From positions 1-16,305 of the forward strand of contig DATFDL010000528.1 in assembly GCA_035252155.1 (NCBI GenBank): DNA of 16,305 nt, in the 5' to 3' direction. Shown piece after piece: positions 1-6,814 of this stretch. The notes under the pieces were generated by a model. That model made no database searches. It had not been told where the DNA came from and worked only from the letters and a program-made list of their open reading frames with translations. The first letter of the stretch is position 1, and each line of letters opens with the position of its first letter. Position numbers and translations under genes: made by a program. Source of the stretch: JAICLL01 sp035252155. GTDB taxonomy: Bacteria; Planctomycetota; Planctomycetia; Pirellulales; JAICIG01.

Positions 1-87
1 ACGGAGGGCGTTCCCTACAGACGTTTTCCGGTGAAACACCTTAACTTGATGCGTAGGGGGGCTCGCAAGCTCGTCCCACTCTCGCTG

Positions 88-1245
88 TCACGCCGCCCGG
101 CGTCGCCGTCGAGTCACGACTTCTTCGTAGACCGCCAGCAGCTCGCGGCAATTGCGGTCGAAGGAATGTTCAAGCGCGAGTCGCCGCGCGGCGAGCGCCA
201 TCCGAGCACGAACCGCTGGCTCAAGCAGAGGCAAGAGGTACTCGGTCAATTCATCGGCGTCGGCCGGGTCGTTGACGATCCAGCCTTCGATGCCCGGCGT
301 GATCAGTTCGCCGGCGCCGTTGTACCGGCTGGTCACCACCGGCAAACCGCTGGCCAAGGCTTCGAGTGCCACCAGGCTGCACGGGTCGTAAAAAGTGGGC
401 TGCACATAAACATCGGCGGCGGCGTAATACGGAACGGCATCGTCCACGGGACCGACGAAGGTGGTTGCCTGAGCGGCCCCCAGCCGGGCCGCCAGCCGCG
501 CGAACGCCGGTTGTCGCTTGCCGCCCACCACGGCCAGCCGCACCGGGCGACCGGCGCGCAGCAGGCTCGCCACCGAAGCCAACAGCGTCGGCACGCCCTT
601 CAGCCGAAAATTGTGGGCCACGATCAAGAGCAGCGTTTCGTCGTCTGCCACACCTAGCTCGTCGCGCACCACCGCCCGATAGCGCCGCTGATGATCGGGC
701 GAGTATCGCTCGACATCGACTCCGTTGTACGCCAGGCGAATCTTCTCGCGATGCACGCCATGATGACGCTCGAAATCTCGGGCGACCATTTTGGACAACG
801 CAATAAAAATGCGGTCGTCCGCCATATACTGCGCCATTGCCAGGCGGTGAAACTCGCGATAACGCGGCAGACAACGCGCAACCTGGCGCTTGACAGCGCG
901 CAGGCAGCGCGGCGCCAGCAACAGGTTTTGCTCATTGGCCGCGGCTCGCGAACCGCCGTGCGGCTGAAACACATCGCAGTGCCAGCCGTAGCCCATGTCG
1001 TGGGTCACGTCGAGCCGCAATTGGTCCAACTCGCGCTCCGCGGCCTGGGCAAATTCGATGCGCGAGCCCGTGGCTGGCAATTGGTGCGCGACAATTCCCA
1101 GATGGGCTATCTCGGGCGAAAAGCTGCCCGCCACTACGTGCACCTCATGTCCGGCCTGTACCAGCCAGGCGGCGAACTGCGTGGTCCATTGCTCGGCGCC
1201 GCCGCGGCGCGGATCGAGGCTCTCGATCACCAGGCCGATTTTCAT
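88..1245 (-). CDS. GT4-family glycosyltransferase, probable LPS core sugar transferase (WaaG-like layout)
   Basis: A 385-residue GT-B fold glycosyltransferase, expected to move a sugar from a nucleotide donor onto the LPS core on the cytoplasmic side of the inner membrane. The N-terminus (MKIGLVIESLDPRRGGAEQW) has the usual first beta strand and Gly-Gly acceptor-side loop. The C-terminal half has a YNGVDVERY segment, the donor-domain strand around LLIVAHNFRLKG, and FYDPCSLVALEALASGLPVV. This last segment is the GT4 E-x7-E motif with Asp in place of the first Glu. The open frame extends 67 codons further upstream into the kinase gene, but the ATG at 1245 is chosen because it begins the family's first strand and overlaps the kinase stop as ATGA, which suggests translational coupling. 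The overall layout recalls WaaG, and in enterobacteria waaG and waaP are also neighbours. The exact donor and acceptor cannot be read from sequence, so no symbol is given. Confidence 0.88.
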   Translation of the reverse strand: MKIGLVIESLDPRRGGAEQWTTQFAAWLVQAGHEVHVVAGSFSPEIAHLGIVAHQLPATGSRIEFAQAAERELDQLRLDVTHDMGYGWHCDVFQPHGGSRAAANEQNLLLAPRCLRAVKRQVARCLPRYREFHRLAMAQYMADDRIFIALSKMVARDFERHHGVHREKIRLAYNGVDVERYSPDHQRRYRAVVRDELGVADDETLLLIVAHNFRLKGVPTLLASVASLLRAGRPVRLAVVGGKRQPAFARLAARLGAAQATTFVGPVDDAVPYYAAADVYVQPTFYDPCSLVALEALASGLPVVTSRYNGAGELITPGIEGWIVNDPADADELTEYLLPLLEPAVRARMALAARRLALEHSFDRNCRELLAVYEEVVTRRRRRAA

Positions 1246-2141
1246 GGATGCTCTCCATGTCGCCGCACCAGGGCACGCTGCTTGGCCAGCACCCGCCGGA
1301 TCAGCCGCTTGTCGCTCGGCCGCAGCTTGCGAACGCCCAGGTATCGTTTGACGAAGGCCATTCGTTGCGTGCAGGTGATTCGCTCGCGCGGCGCCGAGTA
1401 GGCCAGTTGCGCCAGATCCTTGACGATCCATCGCTGACGCAGCCATCGCCGCCGCTCGACACGCTGCAGATCGATCAGATGGACCGCGAAATGCGACGGC
1501 AATGTTTCACGGATAAAAAAGTGGCAGCAATAAAAGTCGCGGTGGTTGAAACCCGCCCGATGGAAGCGCGCGGCGACCTCCGCCACCTGGTCGAGCAAGC
1601 GCGCCAACGGGCGATCGCGCTTCTGTCGTTCGGCGGCCGGCACAAACCACTGCCGCAAGAAATGATCGAGCTGCGTAAAGCCCGCAAGTTCTTCGGTCAG
1701 TACAAACGACTCGGCCCATCCATCACGGCGTAGTCGTTGGCCATAGGCGACCAGGCGCATGGCGCCGATGCCCGACTGCTGAAGATGGGCCACATTGTCG
1801 GCTTCGGTGCGACCAGCGGTCTTGCCCGGCCCGGTGCCCAGGAGCGCTCGCAGTCGGTGCCCCCACGACCTCTCGCGATGTCGCTTGAGATAGATGCCGC
1901 GCCGCGCACCGCCGTCGGAGATTTCCAGCCGCCAGTTCTCGCGATCGGGCAGGGTGCGCAGTCGCCGTCCCTGATTGCTGGACATCACCGTCTCAAACGA
2001 CGTCAGCCCCAGCCGCGCGAGCCTCTCGCGATACTCGTGATCGACCCACATCTGCTCATCGACCGGCGCCGGCGCGCCGCCGCCGACGTGGGCTTGATCG
2101 AACCGGCGGCGAGTGGTGGTGGTTTCGGTCACGGAGTCCAT
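1242..2141 (-). CDS. waaP: LPS core heptose kinase, WaaP/RfaP-like (lipopolysaccharide kinase family)
   Basis: Predicted kinase that phosphorylates an inner-core heptose of LPS, using a eukaryotic-like kinase fold. Visible in the 299-residue product: a strand with the likely ATP-binding Lys (GIYLKRH, about residue 86), a helix Glu in EADNVAHL (about 113), a hinge region FVLTEEL, the catalytic loop NHRDFYCCHFFI (Asp about 202) and the metal-binding IDLQR (Asp about 224). The NHRD-x-Y-x-CHF and IDL-x-R pattern is what I know from E. coli WaaP. The frame stays open to 2285, but only from a TTG start, and that extension reads through a multi-hairpin repeat, so it is not used. The ATG at 2141 lies just outside the repeat; the ATG at 2051 is an alternative closer to the conserved part. 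The stop overlaps the next gene's start by ATGA. Confidence 0.85.
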   Translation of the reverse strand: MDSVTETTTTRRRFDQAHVGGGAPAPVDEQMWVDHEYRERLARLGLTSFETVMSSNQGRRLRTLPDRENWRLEISDGGARRGIYLKRHRERSWGHRLRALLGTGPGKTAGRTEADNVAHLQQSGIGAMRLVAYGQRLRRDGWAESFVLTEELAGFTQLDHFLRQWFVPAAERQKRDRPLARLLDQVAEVAARFHRAGFNHRDFYCCHFFIRETLPSHFAVHLIDLQRVERRRWLRQRWIVKDLAQLAYSAPRERITCTQRMAFVKRYLGVRKLRPSDKRLIRRVLAKQRALVRRHGEHP

Positions 2142-2144
2142 TCC

Positions 2145-2280
2145 CCAATCGGGTTTGACATTCCAAATCGGCATGTGGACCAGCCGCCCCCGGCTGGTTT
2201 CCGACGCCCACTGGCGTCGGCGATGCACAGCCGAGGGCGGCTGTGCCACATTCCGTTTCCCCCCATTTCCGATTTTGAGT
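2145..2280. repeat. Intergenic repeat with three consecutive hairpins
   Basis: Three perfect stem-loops follow each other within 70 bases. The first is CCAGCCG/CGGCTGG at 2180-2197 (loop CCCC). The second is CCGACGCC/GGCGTCGG at 2201-2220 (loop CACT). The third is GCACAGCCG/CGGCTGTGC at 2225-2246 (loop AGGG). The flanks GACATTCC (2157-2164) and CCACATTCC (2246-2254) share ACATTCC. The element separates the waaF-type gene from the kinase gene, so it could act as an mRNA processing or attenuation site. I recall similar translated junk in planctomycete proteins, but copy number cannot be tested here. Confidence 0.7.
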
Positions 2281-2313
2281 CTCAAAGCCGATCAGGGCCG
2301 ATCGTTGTTGTCT

Positions 2314-3396
2314 TCATGCCGCCTGCTCTAGCTCGATGCATTGAAGATGCCGCCGCACGGCGCGGTAGACTTCGTCGACCGACAGGTCGCGCATGCAGCG
2401 ATGATGTCGCAAGGGGCAGGTGCGCTGTTGGCACGGCACACAATCGAGCTCGCGCTGCAAATGAACCGCCCGGGGATGATAGTTTTCGCTGAGGCCGATA
2501 TGCGTGGGGCCAAAGAGCGTGATCGTCGGCACGTCGAAGGCCGCTGCGAAGTGGCGCGGGCCGCTGTCGGTGGTCACCATCAGCGCCGCCCGCCGCACGC
2601 AGGCTTTGCTCAAGCCGATGCTCAGGGCTTCGTCGGCCAGGCTTTGCACGTTCCGATGATCGGCCGTGTGAACGATCTCACGGGCCAACTCGCGTTCGTT
2701 CGGGCCGCAGATCACCAGCACGTGGTGGCCGTCGGTCTCCGCCAATCGCCGCGCAAGCGACGCGAAATAGGGCGTCGGCCAAAGCTTGGCCGATCCAAAA
2801 GCGCCGCCCGAATTGAGCACGACCACCTGTCGTAGAACAGAATTCATTCCGTTTGCGGAGCTTCCGCTGGGCAGTTGAAGCTTGTGCCACACCGCGTTGG
2901 CCGCTTGCTCGTCGGCCGGCAACGTGGCCAATTCCACCTGCCGAGACGCGGTCGGGCAACCCGCCGCGTATGCCAACTCAAGAAAGTAATCGACCGCCGA
3001 GACGGGCGCGAACCGGCCTGCCTGCTTGAACGGATACAACTTGCGACTGAGCAGCCAGCCGCGTCCGCCGCGCGCATAACCAATTCGCTCGCGGGCGCCG
3101 CTGGCTCGGGCCAACAGCGCCGTGCGCCACGAATTGGGCAGCAGCAATGCCAGATCGAGCCGCTCTTGTCGCAAGCGCCGCACCAACGGCCAGCCACGGT
3201 GTCCGCCAGCCGTCGCACGCGGGTCGCAAATGATTTGGTCATCGAGCCAGCTTGTACCCGCCAGCACGTCGGCCACATAGGGCCGCATGATGCCCACCAA
3301 GCGGGCGTCGGCGAAGTGCTGCCGCAGCGCGCGCAGCATCGGCGTGGCCATCACCACGTCGCCAACCCAGTTCGGTAAAAAAACGCCGATGTTCAT
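2314..3396 (-). CDS. waaF: ADP-heptose:LPS heptosyltransferase (WaaF/RfaF family, GT9)
   Basis: A 360-residue GT9 enzyme that transfers L-glycero-D-manno-heptose from ADP-heptose to the growing inner core. The N-terminus MNIGVFLPNWVGDVVMATPML is characteristic of heptosyltransferase II, with the catalytic-type Asp at residue 13. The C-terminal domain shows LNSGGAFGSAKLWPTPYFA (donor site), TTDSGPRHFAAAFDVPTITLFGPTH and a Cys-rich end (CVPCQQRTCPLRHHRC) common in WaaF. The ATG at 3396 starts the conserved motif; no clear Shine-Dalgarno is visible. It sits downstream of hldE, which makes its donor, and upstream of the core kinase. Residues about 182-189 (NGMNSVLR) are encoded by a copy of a mobile-looking 23-bp repeat and lie just before the donor-site strand, so this copy of the gene carries an in-frame insertion. 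Heptosyltransferase I or III specificity is possible, but the motifs favour II. Confidence 0.93.
   Translation of the reverse strand: MNIGVFLPNWVGDVVMATPMLRALRQHFADARLVGIMRPYVADVLAGTSWLDDQIICDPRATAGGHRGWPLVRRLRQERLDLALLLPNSWRTALLARASGARERIGYARGGRGWLLSRKLYPFKQAGRFAPVSAVDYFLELAYAAGCPTASRQVELATLPADEQAANAVWHKLQLPSGSSANGMNSVLRQVVVLNSGGAFGSAKLWPTPYFASLARRLAETDGHHVLVICGPNERELAREIVHTADHRNVQSLADEALSIGLSKACVRRAALMVTTDSGPRHFAAAFDVPTITLFGPTHIGLSENYHPRAVHLQRELDCVPCQQRTCPLRHHRCMRDLSVDEVYRAVRRHLQCIELEQAA
2831..2853 (-). repeat. 23-bp palindromic repeat, copy inside the waaF coding region
   Basis: Core AACAGAATTCATTCCGTT preceded by CGTAG. It is one mismatch away from the copy at 6792-6814 and two from that at 6717-6739. 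In the family the two arms AACGGAA and TTCCGTT enclose a TGAA loop. Here it is read in frame as NGMNSVLR inside the heptosyltransferase. Confidence 0.8.
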
Positions 3397-3412
3397 TGCA
3401 CGAGGATATTGG

Positions 3413-3475
3413 AACCACGAATAACACGAATGACACGAATAAGGAAAATTCGTGTGATTCGTGTCATTCGTGGTT
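3413..3475. repeat. Long palindrome built from a 9-bp phased unit
   Basis: Left arm 3413-3440 and right arm 3448-3475 are complementary at 26 of 28 positions around a 7-base loop (AAGGAAA). Each arm is itself a near-tandem of the unit ACACGAATG. It lies 17 bases upstream of the waaF start and about 50 bases downstream of the hldE stop. It may act as a transcript-end or processing structure between the two genes. There is no U-tract, so a classical intrinsic terminator is unlikely. Confidence 0.85.
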
Positions 3476-3481
3476 TGTTTT

Positions 3482-3518
3482 CAGCCGGGGCATCGACAAG
3501 GCTCTGCCCCAGCCACCG
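3482..3518. repeat. Dispersed repeat, copy 1 (GGGGCA/TGCCCC hairpin)
   Basis: CAGCCGGGGCATCG, then one variable base, CAAG, one variable base, and CTCTGCCCCAGCCACCG. A second copy at 9439-9476 differs at only two positions over about 36 bases. The stem GGGGCA/TGCCCC encloses a 14-base loop. This copy sits between the hldE stop and the long palindrome. Confidence 0.8.
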
Positions 3519-3522
3519 GCTT

Positions 3523-5109
3523 TTATGCAGCATCCGATCGAAACGGCGATTCACTCATCGCAAAGTGTGGTGCTTGGAGAGGGTGCCCCGAGCCCGCTGT
3601 TTTCAAAATGTTTGATGTTGATACACCGTCCACCAAGCCCGCGACGCAGACGCGACCGCCATAGGCCGTCACCACTTCGTGGCCAACCACTTGTTCGGGC
3701 GTGTACGTGCCTCCTTTCACCAGCACCTCGGGTTGCAGGCGACGCAGAATCTCGTGCGGGGTGTCGTCGTCAAAGATCAGCACGTAATCGACCGCCGCTA
3801 AAGCCGCCAACATGGCTGCCCGGTCGTTCTCGCCGATCACGGGGCGCGCGTCGCCCTTCAGCCGCCGCACGCTGGCATCACTGTTGACGCCCACGACCAA
3901 TATGTCGCCCAGCGCCTGCGCTTCGGCCAGGTAGGTCGTGTGCCCGACGTGCAGCAAGTCGAAACAACCGTTGGTGAATACAATTTTGCGGCCCTCGGCG
4001 CGGTGGGCGGCTGCGAACTGCACCAGTTCGTCGAGCGTGGCGATCTTACGGAGGGGCCGCAAAGGCGCGCGGTGTGGCAGGGCCGCGAGTTCAGCCCGTT
4101 CGGCGGCCCATTGCTCTTCGACCAACCGCTGACGGATTTCGGCCCGCGGGATGACCGCGACTCCGACTTTTTCCACCTCAAGTCCCGCGGCCAGGTTGGC
4201 CAATCGCAATGCATCAACCGCCGGCACTCCAGCGGCCAGGGCCACGCCGATCATCGCCAAGGCCATGTCGCCGGCGCCGGTAACGTCGTAGACGGCCCGG
4301 GGACGCGTGGGAACGATGCTGCCGCGGCCGTCGGCGTCGATCAGCGCCATGCCGTCGCGGTCGAGCGTGACGATGCCCAGGTCGAGTTGCAACTCGCGGC
4401 GGAGGCGGCGGGCCGCTTCCAACGCGTCGTCGGTGCTATTGATCTTCAGCCCGGTGGCCATTTCGGCTTCCAGCCGGTTGGGCGTCATCGTAGTCGCGCC
4501 GCGGTAACGCGAGTAATCGTGACCGCGAATGGGATCGACAATGACGGGCACGCCGGCAGCGCGGCCGGCATCGATCACAGCCCGCAACAGGGTGGGAGTG
4601 CAGACGCCTTTGTCGTAATCGGAGATGAGCACCATGTCGCAGTCGAGCAACCGACAGCGCAGTTGTTCGATGAGCGTTTGTTCAAGAGCGGCCGAGATCG
4701 GATCGCGGATCTCGCTATCGACGCGCAGCATCTGATGCGGATGGCGGCCCTGGGCCCGGCCGATGAAGCGCTCTTTGACGGTCGTTGGCCGAGCGTGGTC
4801 GCTTAGCAGACCGTCCACATCGACGCCGCCCTCGCTTAACAGATGCCTCACAAGCTCGCCTTCGCGATCGGCTCCGACGACGCCCGCGCAGGCCACTTGG
4901 GCCTCCAGCCCGCGAAGCATATTCGAGACATTGGCAGCGCCGCCCAGCCGGGCCTCGCGCTGATCTGCCCGCAATAGGATGACAGGCGCTTCCTGGCTGA
5001 CTCGTTCGGCGTTGCCGAAGGTATAGCGATCGAGAATTAAGTCGCCCACCACCAGCACCCGCGGGCGTGCCAGGCGATCGAACGTCGCGAGCAGTTCGGC
5101 AAAACTCAT
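3523..5109 (-). CDS. hldE: Bifunctional heptose-7-phosphate kinase / heptose-1-phosphate adenylyltransferase
   Basis: Cytoplasmic enzyme that makes the ADP-heptose precursor of the LPS core. The N-terminal ribokinase (PfkB) domain phosphorylates D-glycero-D-manno-heptose 7-phosphate. Visible marks are GDLILDRY (22-29), GGAANVSNMLRGL (56-68) and DVTGAGDM (275-282), with the catalytic Asp at about 281. The C-terminal nucleotidyltransferase domain adds AMP: FTNGCFDLLHVGH (378-390) contains the HxGH motif, followed by GVNSDASVRRLKGD. At 528 residues it is longer than the roughly 477 of E. coli HldE; extra residues lie in the domain linker and in a C-terminal tail after VSTSNIL. The ATG at 5109 has AAGGA about 8 bases upstream. 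It is the first gene of the core cluster, 126 bases before waaF. The bisphosphate phosphatase GmhB and isomerase GmhA are not in the window. Confidence 0.96.
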   Translation of the reverse strand: MSFAELLATFDRLARPRVLVVGDLILDRYTFGNAERVSQEAPVILLRADQREARLGGAANVSNMLRGLEAQVACAGVVGADREGELVRHLLSEGGVDVDGLLSDHARPTTVKERFIGRAQGRHPHQMLRVDSEIRDPISAALEQTLIEQLRCRLLDCDMVLISDYDKGVCTPTLLRAVIDAGRAAGVPVIVDPIRGHDYSRYRGATTMTPNRLEAEMATGLKINSTDDALEAARRLRRELQLDLGIVTLDRDGMALIDADGRGSIVPTRPRAVYDVTGAGDMALAMIGVALAAGVPAVDALRLANLAAGLEVEKVGVAVIPRAEIRQRLVEEQWAAERAELAALPHRAPLRPLRKIATLDELVQFAAAHRAEGRKIVFTNGCFDLLHVGHTTYLAEAQALGDILVVGVNSDASVRRLKGDARPVIGENDRAAMLAALAAVDYVLIFDDDTPHEILRRLQPEVLVKGGTYTPEQVVGHEVVTAYGGRVCVAGLVDGVSTSNILKTAGSGHPLQAPHFAMSESPFRSDAA

Positions 5110-5139
5110 GGTCGTGATCCTTCACTTCCAACGTCGTCG

Positions 5140-5183
5140 TTCGCGGGAGCGAAAAGAAGAGTGTCGTCTTTCGCTCCGCGAAA
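5140..5183. repeat. Inverted repeat upstream of hldE
   Basis: TTCGCGGGAGCGAAA (5140-5154) and TTTCGCTCCGCGAAA (5169-5183) are inverted copies apart from one extra G. They are separated by 14 bases and lie 31 bases upstream of the hldE start, so they fall in the likely promoter or leader of the LPS-core operon. The arm TTTCGCTCCGCGAAA is itself partly self-complementary. Confidence 0.65.
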
Positions 5184-5313
5184 GCAACGCACGTCGCATG
5201 GCCGCCAGCCTCTGGAGCGAGCCGGGCGCCGGCCGACGCGCGGGCCGGCACACTGGCGGGGAGTTTTTACCTGGGAAGGCCGAGTAAGGCAAGGGAATTT
5301 AGGCAGTCTTCCG

Positions 5314-5342
5314 TTGACACGGATGCGTCGGCCTCAAATAAT
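5314..5342 (+). promoter_or_regulatory. Sigma70-like promoter of the 74-aa gene, implying a leaderless mRNA
   Basis: A perfect -35 TTGACA (5314-5319), a 17-base spacer and AATAAT (5337-5342) as -10. The expected transcription start is at about 5349-5350, exactly at the ATG of the gene (5350), and no Shine-Dalgarno precedes that ATG. Confidence 0.6.
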
Positions 5343-5349
5343 TGCTTTC

Positions 5350-5574
5350 ATGACCGTCGAAGTTCTCAGAGAAGCCATGAGCCGGCGTCCGTTCGAACCG
5401 TTTCGCATCCGGCTTTCGAGCGGTGATGTTTTTGAAATTCGCCATCCAGAGGCGACGCTGCTAATCCGCGGCGGGCTTTATATTGGCCTGCCCAACGGCG
5501 AAGACATACCGGAACGCGCGGTCTATTGCGCGTTGCTTCACATCGCCGCCGTCGAAACCCTCGCTAGAGCGTAG
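5350..5574 (+). CDS. Conserved small hypothetical protein (74 aa)
   Basis: The product begins MTVEVLREAMSRRPFEPFRI, continues with RLSSGDVFEIRHPE and ends in a short helical tail. I recognise this pattern (helix, RRPFEPFRIRL, then G-x-x-[FY]-[ED]-[IV]-RHPE) as a small protein common in planctomycetes, but I know no function. The fold looks like a short helix followed by an antiparallel beta sheet. The frame is open upstream to 5161, but the ATG at 5350 is chosen because it matches the family start and follows a good promoter. It is convergent with the peptidase-like gene, whose stop is 10 bases away, and divergent from hldE. Confidence 0.75.
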   Translation: MTVEVLREAMSRRPFEPFRIRLSSGDVFEIRHPEATLLIRGGLYIGLPNGEDIPERAVYCALLHIAAVETLARA

Positions 5575-5584
5575 CCACTGAGCG

Positions 5585-6733
5585 TTAGCGGAGTTTCAGC
5601 ATCTGGCGCACGAACTCGGCATCGAGCGCGCCGATGTCGCCGAAGCACTGGCGGAATTCGCGGAGCCGCTCGGCGGCGTCGTCCATCATCAACGGCTGCT
5701 TTTCCGAGAGCAGCTTGACATAGGCTGAGTACTGCTTGGGACGCTGACGCAAAAGAAAATAATTGAGCGCCCATGCTTCGGCGTAGGCGTCGTTCCGCCG
5801 TTTCGGGTCGCGGCACCGCTCGTCGCTGGAGAGCAGTGTTGCGAGCGAATCGGCGGGGCGCGAACGGTTCAGGTAATCACGAAAGGATGAGAGCCTCGAC
5901 TCGTTCACCGCCCCAATCGTCCGCCAACCTTTGGAGCTGTTCAAGTCGGGCGTCTCGAAATACATGGCCAGGCCCTCGCTGAACCAGAGCGGCACATCGG
6001 CGTAACGCGTGTGAAGGCCCCGATTGCAGGCGATCTGGTGCGTCGCCTCGTGAACCACCGTGGCCACCGTGCGCTCGGCTTCGGGTCGCGACAGCATCTG
6101 CTCGATCTGCGCCAGATTGTTCCGCCGATCGCCCGGTCGCCGCAAGCCCGCCATGCCCGTCAGATCGTACATCATCATCCGATTGCTGCGCAGGCTGTAA
6201 CAACCGATGATCGAACCAGCGCCGCCGACAACCTCGCGCTCGGTGTACTTGGCGTACGACTTCTGATCGGCGAAGACCAATGCGGCTAGCGGAAACTCGG
6301 GTTCGCGCAGATCGAAGCCGCGCCGCGACCAGAAGTTGTCGAAACCCTTGTAAAGCCGTTCAAACAACGCCCCGCACCACTGCGCGTAGGCCCGCGAGGT
6401 ATTGTGGCAGATCACGAAATGTTGCGTCGTATGAATCTCAAAACCACCGGGCATTTCGCCGAGCAATTGCCGGCCCATCTCGTCGGCCGTGAGTGCATCC
6501 ATCGGCCCGTCGTCGTGCTCGTGGCTTATCACGTCCTCGGGCGGGGCGGTCCACAGCGTGCCGTCGGGGCTGATCAGCAGCATGCCGCCGTCCTCGGCGG
6601 TTACCAGCAATCGACCGGTCATTGTGCGCGGCTCGTCGTCTTTTTGCTTGAGCACCACGCGCTCGACCGCGGAGGCAGCCAGAGGCAGGGCCAGAATCAT
6701 CGACGGAAGAAGCAGTCGTAGGACGGAATTCAT
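5585..6733 (-). CDS. Secreted DUF1570 protein, gluzincin-like putative zinc metallopeptidase
   Basis: A 382-residue exported protein. The N-terminus MNSVLRLLLPSMILALPLAASA is a signal peptide with a probable cleavage after ASA (residue 22). Residues 35-75 look like a small beta domain. The catalytic-type motif VVHEATHQIACN (H228, E229, H232) is the HExxH zinc site, followed by PLWFSEGLAMYFE, where E253 is the probable third ligand, as in gluzincins. This arrangement is typical of the DUF1570 family, abundant in planctomycetes; substrates are unknown. The start codon and first residues (MNSVLR) are encoded by a repeat copy (6717-6739), so the start may have been supplied or moved by that element. 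The same six residues occur inside waaF for the same reason. It is transcribed convergently with the 74-aa gene. Confidence 0.85.
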   Translation of the reverse strand: MNSVLRLLLPSMILALPLAASAVERVVLKQKDDEPRTMTGRLLVTAEDGGMLLISPDGTLWTAPPEDVISHEHDDGPMDALTADEMGRQLLGEMPGGFEIHTTQHFVICHNTSRAYAQWCGALFERLYKGFDNFWSRRGFDLREPEFPLAALVFADQKSYAKYTEREVVGGAGSIIGCYSLRSNRMMMYDLTGMAGLRRPGDRRNNLAQIEQMLSRPEAERTVATVVHEATHQIACNRGLHTRYADVPLWFSEGLAMYFETPDLNSSKGWRTIGAVNESRLSSFRDYLNRSRPADSLATLLSSDERCRDPKRRNDAYAEAWALNYFLLRQRPKQYSAYVKLLSEKQPLMMDDAAERLREFRQCFGDIGALDAEFVRQMLKLR

Positions 6734-6814
6734 TCCGTTTCCTGTACTTGAATGCGGGGGTCTTTGGAAAAGAAGCGACTACTTTTCTCGGAACGGAATG
6801 AATTCCGTTCTACG
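6717..6814. repeat. MITE-like element: two inverted 23-bp repeat copies around a 52-bp core
   Basis: Terminal copies 6717-6739 and 6792-6814 are inverted and match at 22 of 23 positions. Each contains GAATTC inside the arms AACGGAA/TTCCGTT (G instead of A at one site in the left copy). The core holds an inner inverted repeat GAAAAG/CTTTTC (6767-6772 and 6782-6787). The left copy supplies the ATG of the DUF1570 gene, and the right copy supplies the TAG stop of the DUF4058 remnant. No transposase is encoded, so a non-autonomous palindromic element is inferred. Confidence 0.65.

Noticed and set aside
45..87. Possible terminator downstream of the GT4 gene
   Set aside because: Only short, interrupted pairing (GCT/AGC and GGG/CCC) and no T-run.
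31..657. Long plus-strand open frame opposite the GT4 gene
   Set aside because: Antisense shadow of a clearly recognisable glycosyltransferase; composition is Arg/His/Gln rich with no family motifs.
1246..1446. N-terminal extension of the GT4 protein
   Set aside because: It overlaps the kinase gene; the ATGA junction and the conserved first strand point to the start at 1245.
2142..2285. N-terminal extension of the WaaP-like kinase
   Set aside because: Needs a TTG start and is encoded by the triple-hairpin repeat, not by conserved kinase sequence.
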